Position numbers and translations under genes: made by a program. 23,619 nucleotides of DNA from contig DBEG01000158.1 of NCBI GenBank assembly GCA_002293965.1, positions 1 to 23,619 of the forward strand. Direction: 5' to 3'. How positions within the stretch are numbered: the stretch's first letter is position 1; the number at the start of each line of letters is the position of its first letter. Below the pieces are notes generated by a model that worked only from the letters and a program-made list of their open reading frames with translations, had not been told where the DNA came from and ran no database searches. Shown here one piece after another: positions 1 to 8,778 of the stretch. The stretch comes from Actinobacteria bacterium UBA912 (GTDB taxonomy: Bacteria; Actinomycetota; Coriobacteriia; Anaerosomatales; UBA912).

Positions 1-770
1 GCCGCACCACCGCGAGCATCGCCGTCGAGCTTGGACATGATGACGCCGTCGAAGTCGACTCTCTCGGCGAAGGCACGGGCGGCATTCACGGCATCCTGTC
101 CGGTCATCGCATCGACGACCATCAGGATCTGGTCGGGCTTAGTGGCGTCCTTGATGGCCGCGGCCTCGCTCATCATCTGTTCGTCTATGTGCAAGCGTCC
201 TGCAGTGTCGATGATGACCAGGTCACGCATGGAAGCGATGGCCTGCTTGATGCCTTCGGCGGCTATTTGGACCGGATCGGTGGACTGGCTGGAGTAGACG
301 GGCACGTCTAGTTGTCGCCCAAGCGTCTCAAGCTGATCGACCGCCGCTGGCCTGTAGACATCGCAAGCAACAAGTAGTGGGCGTTTCCCGTCCTTGCGAA
401 GCGCATTGGCCAACTTTGCGCTGGCGGTTGTCTTTCCCGAACCCTGGAGACCGACGAGCATGATGACGTTGGGCACCCTGCTGGAGAAGACTAGTTTACT
501 GCTGGTCGATCCAAGCAGTGCGGTCAGCTCTTCAAGGACGATCTTGATGACGCTCTGCCCCGGAGTGAGGCTCTTGGTGACCTCTTCGCCGACAGCCCTT
601 GCCCTGACCGAGGCTATGAATTCCTTGCTGACCTGCAGGTTCACGTCGGCTTCGAGAAGCGCCACGCGGATCTCGCGCATCGCTGAATCGACATCGGACT
701 CTGAAAGGAGCCCTTTGCCTGTCAGGTTCTTGAAAACGCCTTGTAGGCGTTGGGCCAAGTTCTCGAACAT
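1..770 (-). CDS. ffh: Signal recognition particle GTPase Ffh (SRP54), 3' end cut by window edge
   Basis: Ffh binds the signal sequence of nascent membrane and secreted proteins with the SRP RNA, and delivers the ribosome to the receptor FtsY in a GTP-dependent step. The visible 256 residues cover the N and G domains. The P-loop GLQGSGKTT is at residues 107-115, the G3 motif DTAGR at 188-192, and the G4-like SKLDGDARGG begins at 246. The methionine-rich M domain that binds RNA and signal peptide lies outside the window. The ATG at 768-770 gives the standard N-terminus MFENLAQRLQ and has a weak purine-rich stretch (GCGAGAG) upstream. It follows lepB after 55 bases and is probably in the same operon as ftsY and lepB. 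Family identity is certain. Confidence 0.97.
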   Translation of the reverse strand, partial: MFENLAQRLQGVFKNLTGKGLLSESDVDSAMREIRVALLEADVNLQVSKEFIASVRARAVGEEVTKSLTPGQSVIKIVLEELTALLGSTSSKLVFSSRVPNVIMLVGLQGSGKTTASAKLANALRKDGKRPLLVACDVYRPAAVDQLETLGRQLDVPVYSSQSTDPVQIAAEGIKQAIASMRDLVIIDTAGRLHIDEQMMSEAAAIKDATKPDQILMVVDAMTGQDAVNAARAFAERVDFDGVIMSKLDGDARGGA

Positions 771-825
771 CAACAACTCTCGCTTTCTATGATCGAAGTA
801 CTGCGGGTCGCATTCGAACTGGGTC

Positions 826-1380
826 CTAATCGAGAGCCCTGGCCCGATCGGGAGGCCAGATGATCGCAATAGCCCTCCCGTCGACCTGCGGGATCTGTAC
901 TGGGCCAAAGATCCGGCTGTCCCGCGAGATCGGGCGGTTGTCGCCTAAGACAAATATGGTTCCTTGTGCGAGCGTCTGCTCTCTAAACGACAGGTCCTCC
1001 AAAGACAGTATAACCGTGTATGCGTCTGGCTCGGCCTGTCCGTCGACAAACGCCCTTCCGGTGTCCACAGAGACGCTGTCACCGCCGATGGCGATCACGC
1101 GCTTGATGAGTCCGGGTCTAGGACCCGCACCATCCGAGCTCTCTCTACCAATCAACACAATATCGCCACGGTTGGGGGTCGAGTAACCCCTTCGGATCAA
1201 GAGGACGTCGTTCTCGTGGAGTGTCGGATACATCGAAGGCCCGCTCACCGCAGATGTCGTGATGACGAAGTTGGTGAGGATCAGAAGCGTCGCGCCTATC
1301 ACCAGCAGCACGATCGCGACGATGAGCATCACGCGGTTGCGCAGCTTACCGGGCGGCTTGGTGCCAAAGAGCGTGTTCAC
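826..1380 (-). CDS. lepB: Signal peptidase I
   Basis: This membrane serine protease removes signal peptides from exported proteins on the outer face of the cytoplasmic membrane. It has 184 residues, typical of the short Gram-positive form with one N-terminal membrane anchor, here about residues 17-40. The catalytic Ser is S49 in SGPSMYPTL and the general-base Lys is K93 in LIKRV. The conserved GDNR (146-149) and SRDSR (152-156) boxes follow. Translation starts at GTG 1378-1380, whose first base is the last base of the ftsY TAG stop, so the two are probably coupled. Its position between the SRP receptor and SRP GTPase genes places three steps of protein export in one run. Confidence 0.96.
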   Translation of the reverse strand: MNTLFGTKPPGKLRNRVMLIVAIVLLVIGATLLILTNFVITTSAVSGPSMYPTLHENDVLLIRRGYSTPNRGDIVLIGRESSDGAGPRPGLIKRVIAIGGDSVSVDTGRAFVDGQAEPDAYTVILSLEDLSFREQTLAQGTIFVLGDNRPISRDSRIFGPVQIPQVDGRAIAIIWPPDRARALD

Positions 1381-2291
1381 TATGATGAGCCGATCAGCGC
1401 GGCAGCGAACTCCTCGGGATTGAAAGGCCGAAGATCCTCGATGCCCTCGCCGACGCCGACCATCACCACTGGAAGTCCTAGTTCACGCGCGACCGCGACC
1501 ACGATTCCGCCTTTTGCGGTGCCGTCGAGCTTGGTCAGGATGACGCCATCCAGATCCAGTGCTGCGTGGAACTCTCTGGCTTGCACCAACCCGTTCTGGC
1601 CGGTGGTGGCGTCCATGGTCAGGATCGTCTTGACTGTGGTGGAGGCATCCGCCTCTCGCCGGGTGACCTTTTGGATCTTTTGCAGCTCGCGCATCAAGTC
1701 GACCGACGTATGAAGTCTGCCAGCGGTGTCGATGATGGTGATGTCCACGGCGCGCTCGCGTGCGGCAGCAACCGTATCGAATGCCACGGAGGCGGGATCC
1801 TCCCCGCTATCTCGCTTGACGACCTCTACACCCGCTCGCTTGGCCCAGACGTCGAGTTGCTCGTTCGCCGCCGCCCTGAAGGTGTCCGCCGAGCCGAGGA
1901 GAACGCTTCGCCCGGAGTCCACCGCCTGCTTGGCCAGCTTGCCCACAGTGGTGGTCTTGCCCGTGCCGTTGACTCCGACCATGATGAGCGTCACCCGTCC
2001 TTCAAGGAGATCTTGAGTCGGCTGCTCGAACTCGGCAGCGAGTTCAGCTGTGAGGTGTGAAAGCACCGCCGCCGCATCCGGTAAAGCCAGTCTTGATGCG
2101 GTCCTCCTCAGCCGAGAAACGATCTCTGTGGCGGCCATCACGCCCATGTCGGCAACGATCAGGGCGTCCTCCAAGTCGGTCCAGAACTCATCGTCTACCT
2201 TGGGGCCACGGCCCATGAGCTCGGAGAGGTGACCCTGCAGGGCGTCTCGGCTTCTAGAAAGCCCTTCGGAGAGTCGCTTAAACCAGGGCAT
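1380..2291 (-). CDS. ftsY: Signal recognition particle receptor FtsY
   Basis: FtsY is the membrane-associated GTPase receptor for the Ffh-ribosome complex and forms a symmetric GTPase pair with Ffh. The 303-residue protein has a short N-terminal region without the long acidic A domain of E. coli FtsY, then the N and G domains. The P-loop GVNGTGKTT is at 106-114, DTFRAAA at 136-142, DTAGR at 188-192 and TKLDGTAKGG from 253. The frame stays open to a TTG at 2307-2309, but the ATG at 2289-2291 is the better start: it gives the family N-terminus MPWFKRLSEGLSRSR and has GAGGAG 10 bases upstream. This start lies 14 bases inside the end of smc, so the two genes overlap. Confidence 0.96.
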   Translation of the reverse strand: MPWFKRLSEGLSRSRDALQGHLSELMGRGPKVDDEFWTDLEDALIVADMGVMAATEIVSRLRRTASRLALPDAAAVLSHLTAELAAEFEQPTQDLLEGRVTLIMVGVNGTGKTTTVGKLAKQAVDSGRSVLLGSADTFRAAANEQLDVWAKRAGVEVVKRDSGEDPASVAFDTVAAARERAVDITIIDTAGRLHTSVDLMRELQKIQKVTRREADASTTVKTILTMDATTGQNGLVQAREFHAALDLDGVILTKLDGTAKGGIVVAVARELGLPVVMVGVGEGIEDLRPFNPEEFAAALIGSS

Positions 2292-5200
2292 TGTCACTTC
2301 GCTCCTCAAGTCCAGGCTGACGTTCTATCTTCTGACTCAGAAGCTTCGTCACGCCGTCTGAGTGCATACTCGCGCCATAGAGGACGTCGGCCATCTCCAT
2401 CGTGCGGCGCTGGTGGGTGACGATGATGAATTGTGTGCGCACCCTCATCGTGGAGATGTAATCGATGAACCGCCTCAGGTTGGCGTCATCCAAGGCCGCC
2501 TCGACCTCATCGAGGATATAGAAGGGACATGGCTTGGTGCGGTACAGCGCGAAGAGCAATGCGAGCGCGGTCAGCGATTTCTCGCCACCGGACATAAGCG
2601 ACATCCGGGTGAGCTTCTTGCCGCTGGGCTGGGCGGAGACCTCGATCCCGGTGATTGCCGGATCATCTGGATCAGTAAGTGTCAGTGACGCTCGTCCCCC
2701 GGGGAACAGCACAGCGAAGATGTCCTGGAAGTGGATGTCGACCTCTTCGAACGTCTCTAGGAACCGCGCGCGGATCTTCTGGTCGATTGCCGAGATGACC
2801 TTCGAGAGAGCGTTACGCGAGGCGACGATGTCCTCGATCGAGGTGGTCAGGCGGTCCAGCCGGTCCTGCAGGGCTTCGCATTCTTGGACTGCAACCGCAT
2901 TGACCGGCCCGAGTCCGGCGATCTTCTGCCGAAGGCGGTGGACCTTCTCCTCGACGGCCGCGCGGTCTGAGAACTGCGGCATGTCCAGGGCGGTCTCGAG
3001 CGGGATGTCGAGTCGCTCGACGATGTTGGCGACGGCGTTGGTGATCTGAACCTCGATGCGACCCTTCTGGACCCTGATATCACTGAACCCGGCGCTGTGG
3101 TCATCGATCTGAGCCTGAGCGTCTCGAACCGCATCCTGCAATGTGTGGATGCTCTCCCGCAACGACTCCGAGTCGGCTTGCTCGAAGCGAGCCCGATCCC
3201 GGAGTTTGACCGCCCACGCCTCGGCCTTGTCGAGGAGTGCCGCATAAAGATTGTGCAGCGGCTCGATCCGCTCCCGCAGAAGCTCCAGCGATTCCTCAGT
3301 CTGGATGGTGGCCTTGATGGTCTGCTCAAGCTCCTTCAAGTCGGCGCCGATGGTGTTGATCTGCCTCTTGAGGTGCACTTCACGCTCGGAGACCGTCGCA
3401 ACATCGACCTGACATGCCGAGAGGCGCTCGTTTATGGAGCTCTCATCGCGAAGGCGTTGCTCCTGGACATCCTTGGCGCGAGCCATCGTCTCCTCGGCGT
3501 CGGTCAAGGTCTTCTCGGCAGTTGATAGTGCCGAGGCGAGGCGGGCCGCCTCCGAGGTGCTCTTCTTGATGCGATCCTCGACTGCCGAGAGACGCTCCTG
3601 CAGACGGGACTCGTCGTTGTCGAACGCCGAGACTGTGACCTCGAGTCGACCGACTTCCTCACGGATCGATGCCTGCTCGCCAGTGGCGGCGGCCAGGCGC
3701 TGTCCAAGCTCGAGCGAATCCTGCTGGGCCACCAGCAGCGCCTCTTCGGCGATTGAGAGCGCGTCCTGGGCGTCGCCCATCTTGGCCTGATGTGTGGCCA
3801 TCTGATCCTTGAGCTCGTTGATGCGCCTCTGGCGCTCCAGTACGCCGGCGCTGTCCGAGACCATCCTGCCCGCCGTCACCTTACCAGACGGCCAGGCGAT
3901 CTCGCCCGAGGACGTGACCACACGGTGCTTGGCGTTAGCGACTGAGAACGCCTGGGAGAGATCCTCGACAGCGATCACGTCGCCGAGCAGGGCTTCGAGA
4001 GCGGGACGTAGCTTTGCGTCGCACTCTATCAAGTCGATAAGCCGGACAGCTCCGGCGGGAGGATCGAGCTTCTCGGCGGTTGAACGCACATCGAGCGGAA
4101 TCAGCGAGACCTCGCCTTCTGAGCGACCACGGAGGCCATCGGCGATTGCCAGAGAGGTCTTGCGGTCATCGACGAGTAGGGAGAACAGGTCGGAGCCGAG
4201 AACATGCTCGACGAGACGCTCATACTCCGGCGCGACCTTGATCTGCTCGACTAGCGAGCCGACGAGACCGGGGAACTCGCGCTCCTTCGAGAGTACCCAC
4301 GCCATCGCTGGGGCAGACATCGCGAATGCCTTCTCGACCTCTTCGAGGCCCTTGACCTCGGCCTGAAGCCCGGTGACTCCGTCGCGCAGGGCCGAAAGGT
4401 CCTTGCGCCTGCTGTCGAGCACCCTGACGCGCTTGTCGACATCGGCATCGGACAGGGCCCGCTCCTTTTGCAGCTTCGATATCAGGTTGTCGGTCTGTTC
4501 GAGACGCGCTCTTCTCGCCGAAAGCGTTGCGGTCATCGATAGGCGGTCGTCTTGGATCTGCTTGCGTCGCTCCTCGATGAGGTCCTTCTCCAAGTTCGAT
4601 GACGCCATCCCCTGCTCCGAACGGGATATCTCGATGCGGAGGTCGTCGAACTCCTTGCGCCCCCGGCGGGCCTCGGCGGCGGCGCGACCAAGGTCTTCAT
4701 CGGCGGCCAGACGCTCTTTGCGCGCCTGCTCGGATTCCTTCCTCAACTCACTGAGCATCGCATAGTGTGCCTTGAGCTCTGCATCGGTCTGGCGCTGTTG
4801 TTCGCGTAGAACCTCAAGCTCACCGGACCTCTGGGTGACGCGTGCCTGACTCTTGTGATGCTTGGCGCGCAGCTCCGAGAGACGCTCGATGAGGTTCTTG
4901 CCCTTCTCCTCAAGCAGAAGCAGCCCTGAGTTGATGCGTTCTAAGACCGACTGCAAACGCCTGCGCTGCTCTGATAGATCGCCGACGAAAAGGCCCTTCT
5001 CCTCGAGAAGGAGCTGGAACTTCGTGAGCTCCCTTTGCTTCTCTTCCAGCCGATAGCGCAACAGATCGATGCCGACGTCCGCCTCGCGCTCCTGCTTGTC
5101 GACCGCGTCCCACTCGGATTGCAGTGTGCGCAGGTCGTCGACGGCCAGTGCGATATCGAGTTGGCGGACCTCCTCGGCGAGGGCGGCGTGCTGCTCCGCA

Positions 5201-5832
5201 CGAGAGGCCTGCCGAGACAGCGGCTTGAGCTGGCGCTGCATCTGCGATGACAGGTCACGCGCCCGCTGCAGCAGCCCGTCTATACCGGCGAGCTTGCGAA
5301 CGGCGCGCTCTTTTCGGCGCTTGTGCTTGAGGACGCCGGCGGCTTCTTCGATGAGCGCCCGCCGGTCTTCAGGACGCGCGTTGAGGACCTCGTCAATCTG
5401 ACCCTGGCTGATGATCGAGTGGGCACCCTTGCCCAGGCCGGTGTCGTGGAGCAACTCGTGGATGTCCATGAGGCGGCATGGTGCACCGTTGATGAGATAC
5501 TCGCTCTCACCCGATCGGTACATGCGTCGCGTGATGACGATCTCGGTGAACTCGATGGGTAGCGTCCCGCAGCTGTTATCCAGCTTGAGGTCGACCTCAG
5601 CCACACCTAAAGCCTTGCGACCCGAGGATCCAGCGAAGATCACATCCTCCATCGCCTGACCGCGCAGGGCTTTGGCCGACTGTTCGCCCAAGACCCACAG
5701 GACGGCGTCGGTCACGTTGGACTTGCCGGAGCCGTTGGGTCCGATGACTACCGAGACGCCCGGCTCGAACTTGAGACTCGTCTTATCAGCAAAGGATTTG
5801 AACCCTTTGAGCGTGAGAGATTTCAGATGCAT
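2278..5832 (-). CDS. smc: Chromosome segregation protein SMC
   Basis: SMC is the ATPase core of the bacterial condensin (with ScpA and ScpB) that organises and separates replicated chromosomes. The 1184-residue length is usual for the family. The N-terminal head carries Walker A GPNGSGKS at 31-38. Long coiled-coil arms rich in E, K, R and L flank a hinge at roughly 515-655. The C-terminal head has the ABC signature SGGEKS at 1081-1086 and Walker B YILDE ending at 1109. The open frame extends 107 codons further upstream, but that part is the rnc gene read in another frame. The ATG at 5830-5832 gives the family N-terminus MHLKSLTLKGFKSF, with a weak GAAGGG about 15 bases upstream. rnc ends 19 bases before, the usual rnc-smc-ftsY order. 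Confidence 0.97.
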   Translation of the reverse strand: MHLKSLTLKGFKSFADKTSLKFEPGVSVVIGPNGSGKSNVTDAVLWVLGEQSAKALRGQAMEDVIFAGSSGRKALGVAEVDLKLDNSCGTLPIEFTEIVITRRMYRSGESEYLINGAPCRLMDIHELLHDTGLGKGAHSIISQGQIDEVLNARPEDRRALIEEAAGVLKHKRRKERAVRKLAGIDGLLQRARDLSSQMQRQLKPLSRQASRAEQHAALAEEVRQLDIALAVDDLRTLQSEWDAVDKQEREADVGIDLLRYRLEEKQRELTKFQLLLEEKGLFVGDLSEQRRRLQSVLERINSGLLLLEEKGKNLIERLSELRAKHHKSQARVTQRSGELEVLREQQRQTDAELKAHYAMLSELRKESEQARKERLAADEDLGRAAAEARRGRKEFDDLRIEISRSEQGMASSNLEKDLIEERRKQIQDDRLSMTATLSARRARLEQTDNLISKLQKERALSDADVDKRVRVLDSRRKDLSALRDGVTGLQAEVKGLEEVEKAFAMSAPAMAWVLSKEREFPGLVGSLVEQIKVAPEYERLVEHVLGSDLFSLLVDDRKTSLAIADGLRGRSEGEVSLIPLDVRSTAEKLDPPAGAVRLIDLIECDAKLRPALEALLGDVIAVEDLSQAFSVANAKHRVVTSSGEIAWPSGKVTAGRMVSDSAGVLERQRRINELKDQMATHQAKMGDAQDALSIAEEALLVAQQDSLELGQRLAAATGEQASIREEVGRLEVTVSAFDNDESRLQERLSAVEDRIKKSTSEAARLASALSTAEKTLTDAEETMARAKDVQEQRLRDESSINERLSACQVDVATVSEREVHLKRQINTIGADLKELEQTIKATIQTEESLELLRERIEPLHNLYAALLDKAEAWAVKLRDRARFEQADSESLRESIHTLQDAVRDAQAQIDDHSAGFSDIRVQKGRIEVQITNAVANIVERLDIPLETALDMPQFSDRAAVEEKVHRLRQKIAGLGPVNAVAVQECEALQDRLDRLTTSIEDIVASRNALSKVISAIDQKIRARFLETFEEVDIHFQDIFAVLFPGGRASLTLTDPDDPAITGIEVSAQPSGKKLTRMSLMSGGEKSLTALALLFALYRTKPCPFYILDEVEAALDDANLRRFIDYISTMRVRTQFIIVTHQRRTMEMADVLYGASMHSDGVTKLLSQKIERQPGLEERSDNALV
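2302..2307 (-). promoter_or_regulatory. Ribosome binding site deciding the ftsY start
   Basis: GAGGAG on the minus strand lies 10 bases before the ATG at 2289-2291. It overlaps the first codons of the longer TTG-started frame, which argues for the internal ATG. Confidence 0.7.
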
Positions 5833-5851
5833 GGGTGCGTGTGATCGCCCT

Positions 5852-6562
5852 TCACTTAGTCTTGTACACTTCCAAGGCTTGCGCGGCCGCTGCCATTTCG
5901 GCTTCCTTCTTCGAGCGCCCAACGCCCTGACCGAGGACAGTGCCGTCGATGGAGACCTGGGCTGTGAACGTCGCGTCGTGCGGCGGACCCGAAGTCTCGA
6001 CGATCGAATACTCAGGAGCAAGCCCGCTCGCCTGTGCGAGTTCCTGCAGTTCGGACTTAGGATGTTCGCTGATCGCCCGGAAGTCAAATCTGATGCGGTC
6101 GCCGTAAGCACGCGAAACAACTTCACGGGTGGTAGCAAGCCCACCATCGACATAGATCGCGCCGATGAGGGCCTCGAAAGCGTTCTCTAGCGCCGAGGCA
6201 CGCCCCCGGTCTGCTGGGCCTTTCACGCTATCCCCAAAGAGGATCATTTCCCCTAGCCCGATCTCCTCGGCGATCTGAGCCTGTGTCGTCCCGGCCACCA
6301 AACCGATCTTGAGCTTGGTCATGTCGCCCTCGGGCATCTGGGGGAATCTCAGGAACACCGTCTCGACGATTACCAGCGACAACACCGCATCGCCTAGGAA
6401 TTCGAGGCGCTCGTAGTTGTTTCTCGCAGAAACCCCCTCGGTCGCGCTTGGATGGGTCAGCGCAGCTTCCAGGAGGGCGGTGTCGACGAAGCGATAGCCG
6501 ACGATCCGTTCGATCGCATCGACAGCAGCTGATATCGCAGGCTCATCCATCGAGCGACCCAT
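5852..6562 (-). CDS. rnc: Ribonuclease III
   Basis: RNase III cuts double-stranded RNA, including the stems of precursor rRNA. The 236-residue protein has an endonuclease domain (about 10-155) with the signature ERLEFLGDAVLSLV at 51-64 and a C-terminal double-stranded RNA binding domain (about 160-236). Metal-ligand equivalents visible are E51, E54, D58 and E130. The position equal to E. coli D114 is N127 here (ENAFEALIGAIY). The frame is open 38 codons upstream inside fabF. I chose the ATG at 6560-6562 because it overlaps the fabF stop as TGATG, suggesting coupled translation. A second ATG four codons later (6548-6550) is possible. No strong ribosome binding site is seen for either. Confidence 0.95.
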   Translation of the reverse strand: MGRSMDEPAISAAVDAIERIVGYRFVDTALLEAALTHPSATEGVSARNNYERLEFLGDAVLSLVIVETVFLRFPQMPEGDMTKLKIGLVAGTTQAQIAEEIGLGEMILFGDSVKGPADRGRASALENAFEALIGAIYVDGGLATTREVVSRAYGDRIRFDFRAISEHPKSELQELAQASGLAPEYSIVETSGPPHDATFTAQVSIDGTVLGQGVGRSKKEAEMAAAAQALEVYKTK

Positions 6563-7788
6563 CAGACCGCGGCGAATAAAAGCGTTGCATTGTGGCCACC
6601 GAAGCCGAAGGAGTTGCTCATCGCAGCATTGACCTGAAGGTTCCTCGCGACATTCGGCACATAGTCCAGGTCGCATGAAGGGTCTGGGTCCTCAAGGTTG
6701 ATCGTCGGCGGCACAAGGCCCTGCGTGATCGCCATGACGGCGACGACCGCTTCAAGGGCTCCGGCTCCTCCCAGCAAGTGGCCCGTCATCGACTTGGTCG
6801 ACGAAACCACAGGAGCATCGTCGCCGAAAACAGCCTTGATCGCCCCTGTCTCGGCGATGTCTCCAAGCATGGTCGAGGTGCCGTGCGCATTGATATAGCC
6901 CACGTCTGCGGTCGAGAATCCCGCCTGCACAAGCGCAGCTTCCATGGCGCGACGAGCACCGTTGCCATCGGGAGCCGGAGCCGTGATGTGGTACGCATCG
7001 GCCGAAGCCCCGTAGCCGACTAGCTCCGCATAGATCTTCGCGCCGCGAGCACGCGCGAACTCCATCTCCTCAAGGACCAGAATGCCGCCACCTTCGCCGA
7101 TGACGAATCCATCCCGACCTGCATCGAACGGCCGAGAAGCCCTCTCGGGATCATCGTTGCGCGTGGAAAGCGCACGAGCGGCGCAGAAGCCGGCCAGCCC
7201 AAGGGGGGTCAGGCCGCAATCGAATCCACCGGTGACGACCACATCAGCGGTTCCTCGGCGGATAGCCTCCCCTGCTTCACCGATCGCATGATTGCCTGTG
7301 GCACATGCCGAGACGGGCGCGTAGTTGATGCCCTTAAGGCCATGGCGTATGGAGATGTGACCGGCAGCAAGGTCGACGATCATCATCGGGACCAGGAAGG
7401 GACTGATGCGATCCGGGCCTCTCTCGGCAAGGATCAGCGTCTGCTCTTCCATCGTGGCGAGTCCACCGATACCGGACCCGACGATGACGCCGACTCTGGT
7501 CGCGATGTCCTCGGTGATGGTAAGGCCGGCATCGGCGATCGCCTCATCGGCAGCCGCAACAGCGAACTGCTGGAATCGCGAGAGCCTCCTGGCTTCTTTG
7601 GCATCGAGCCAGTCGGTCGGCGTGAACCCATCGACAGCCCCTCCAAAGCGAGTGCTGTATCGCGAGACGTCGAAGGATGTGATCGGAGCGATCCCTGAGC
7701 GGCCGGCAACAAGGGCCGCCCACGTGTCCTGAACACCGATGCCGACCGGACTTATGGCGCCGAGACCAGTGATTGCGACTCTTCTCAT
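6562..7788 (-). CDS. fabF: 3-oxoacyl-ACP synthase II (KAS II)
   Basis: FabF carries out the chain-extending condensation of acyl-ACP with malonyl-ACP in type II fatty acid synthesis. The 408-residue thiolase-fold protein has the Cys-His-His active site of KAS I/II enzymes: C162 in VSACATGNHAIG, H302 in NAHGTST and H337 in SMTGHLLGGAGALE, with K332 nearby. The C-terminal NSFGFGGHNA loop is present. The ATG at 7786-7788 has GAGGAG 8 bases upstream. It follows the second FabK-family gene after 30 bases and overlaps rnc by one base. This is the last fatty-acid gene of the run. Confidence 0.96.
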   Translation of the reverse strand: MRRVAITGLGAISPVGIGVQDTWAALVAGRSGIAPITSFDVSRYSTRFGGAVDGFTPTDWLDAKEARRLSRFQQFAVAAADEAIADAGLTITEDIATRVGVIVGSGIGGLATMEEQTLILAERGPDRISPFLVPMMIVDLAAGHISIRHGLKGINYAPVSACATGNHAIGEAGEAIRRGTADVVVTGGFDCGLTPLGLAGFCAARALSTRNDDPERASRPFDAGRDGFVIGEGGGILVLEEMEFARARGAKIYAELVGYGASADAYHITAPAPDGNGARRAMEAALVQAGFSTADVGYINAHGTSTMLGDIAETGAIKAVFGDDAPVVSSTKSMTGHLLGGAGALEAVVAVMAITQGLVPPTINLEDPDPSCDLDYVPNVARNLQVNAAMSNSFGFGGHNATLLFAAV

Positions 7789-7818
7789 CGATCAAGCTCC
7801 TCGTAAGTCGACTTCACT

Positions 7819-8778
7819 TCACGCTGATGCATACTCCGCCTGCAGCCGATCGATCAGCTGTGCGACGGTAGGTATCTCGCTGACATGAACAGCGGATTCG
7901 CCTGCGAACACGAGCCCTGCATCCACATCGCCCTGCTGGGCTTTGATCAGCTTGTCGATAATACAATACTCTCTGTTGCACTTCTTCAGACATGCGACGC
8001 AGCTCTCGATAGGCGGATAGTCCTGGCGATCCAGGCGCATAGCCAACGGGTTGCGAAGCGCCCTGCCGGGAAGGCCCACCGGACTCTTGACCAACATGAC
8101 ATCGTCAGCGGTGCACTCAACGTACATCCGCTTGAACTCTGCTGATGCCGAGGATTCCACTGTGGCAGCGAATAGCGAGCCCATCTGAACGCCAGCGGCC
8201 CCCATCTCGATGAGTTCGCGAATGCGATGACCATCGTGGATGCCGCCTGCAGCGATGACCGGGATGTCGACAGACGCCAACACCTCCGGCATCAGCTCGG
8301 TAAGCGACTTCTCGGTCCCCAAGTGGCCCCCTGCTTCGAAGCTCTCGGCGATGACCGCCGCGGCCCCGAAGCGCTGGGCCAACTGCGCGACCCTGTCTGA
8401 GCCGACGATGATCACCAAGGGCGTGTCGGCTTCGCGGCACCACTGGAATACTTCGCGGGAGAAGCCGGCTCCGGCGATGACCAGGTCTATCCCAGCATCA
8501 AGAGAAGCTTGGACGAGCCCCTTGAACCGCGCGATAGCGACCATGATGTTGACGCCGATGACCCCATCGGGACCAGCGATGCCTCGCGCTGCCGCTATCT
8601 CAGCAGTAAGCTCCTCAGGTGTCAACCCGGATCCAGCGATGACACCGATGCCTCCCGCCCTGGCAACAGCGCCGGCCAGTGGTGCCATCGAGATGCGCAC
8701 CGCCATGCCGCCTTGGATCACGGGCACGCGCGCGGTGCGCCCACCGATGGTCAGCGCAGGCATCTCCACGCTACGCAT
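7819..8778 (-). CDS. FabK/nitronate monooxygenase-family FMN oxidoreductase with four-cysteine cluster
   Basis: This is a TIM-barrel flavoprotein of the FabK/2-nitropropane dioxygenase family, 319 residues from the chosen start. It shows the N-terminal PVIQGGMAVRIS, the phosphate-binding GVQMGS (196-201) and the AESFEAGGHLG segment with candidate active-site H152. Unlike the FabK further upstream in the operon, it has a C-terminal cluster CVACLKKCNREYC (C260, C263, C267, C272; spacing C-x2-C-x3-C-x4-C) that could hold an iron-sulfur centre. It sits between acpP and fabF, so a fatty-acid role is likely. Helicobacter FabX, an iron-sulfur family member that makes unsaturated fatty acids, is a possible analogue; the exact reaction is unknown. 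The ATG at 8776-8778 overlaps the acpP stop by 8 bases; the ATG at 8761-8763 is an alternative, though GGAG then abuts it. Confidence 0.85.
   Translation of the reverse strand: MRSVEMPALTIGGRTARVPVIQGGMAVRISMAPLAGAVARAGGIGVIAGSGLTPEELTAEIAAARGIAGPDGVIGVNIMVAIARFKGLVQASLDAGIDLVIAGAGFSREVFQWCREADTPLVIIVGSDRVAQLAQRFGAAAVIAESFEAGGHLGTEKSLTELMPEVLASVDIPVIAAGGIHDGHRIRELIEMGAAGVQMGSLFAATVESSASAEFKRMYVECTADDVMLVKSPVGLPGRALRNPLAMRLDRQDYPPIESCVACLKKCNREYCIIDKLIKAQQGDVDAGLVFAGESAVHVSEIPTVAQLIDRLQAEYASA

Noticed and set aside
5833..6153. 107-codon N-terminal extension of the smc frame
   Set aside because: It is rnc sequence read out of frame. The family N-terminus MHLKSLTLKGFKSF starts at the ATG at 5832.
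6563..6676. 38-codon N-terminal extension of rnc with several cysteines, suggesting a zinc site
   Set aside because: It is fabF sequence in another frame; the cysteines come from out-of-frame codons.
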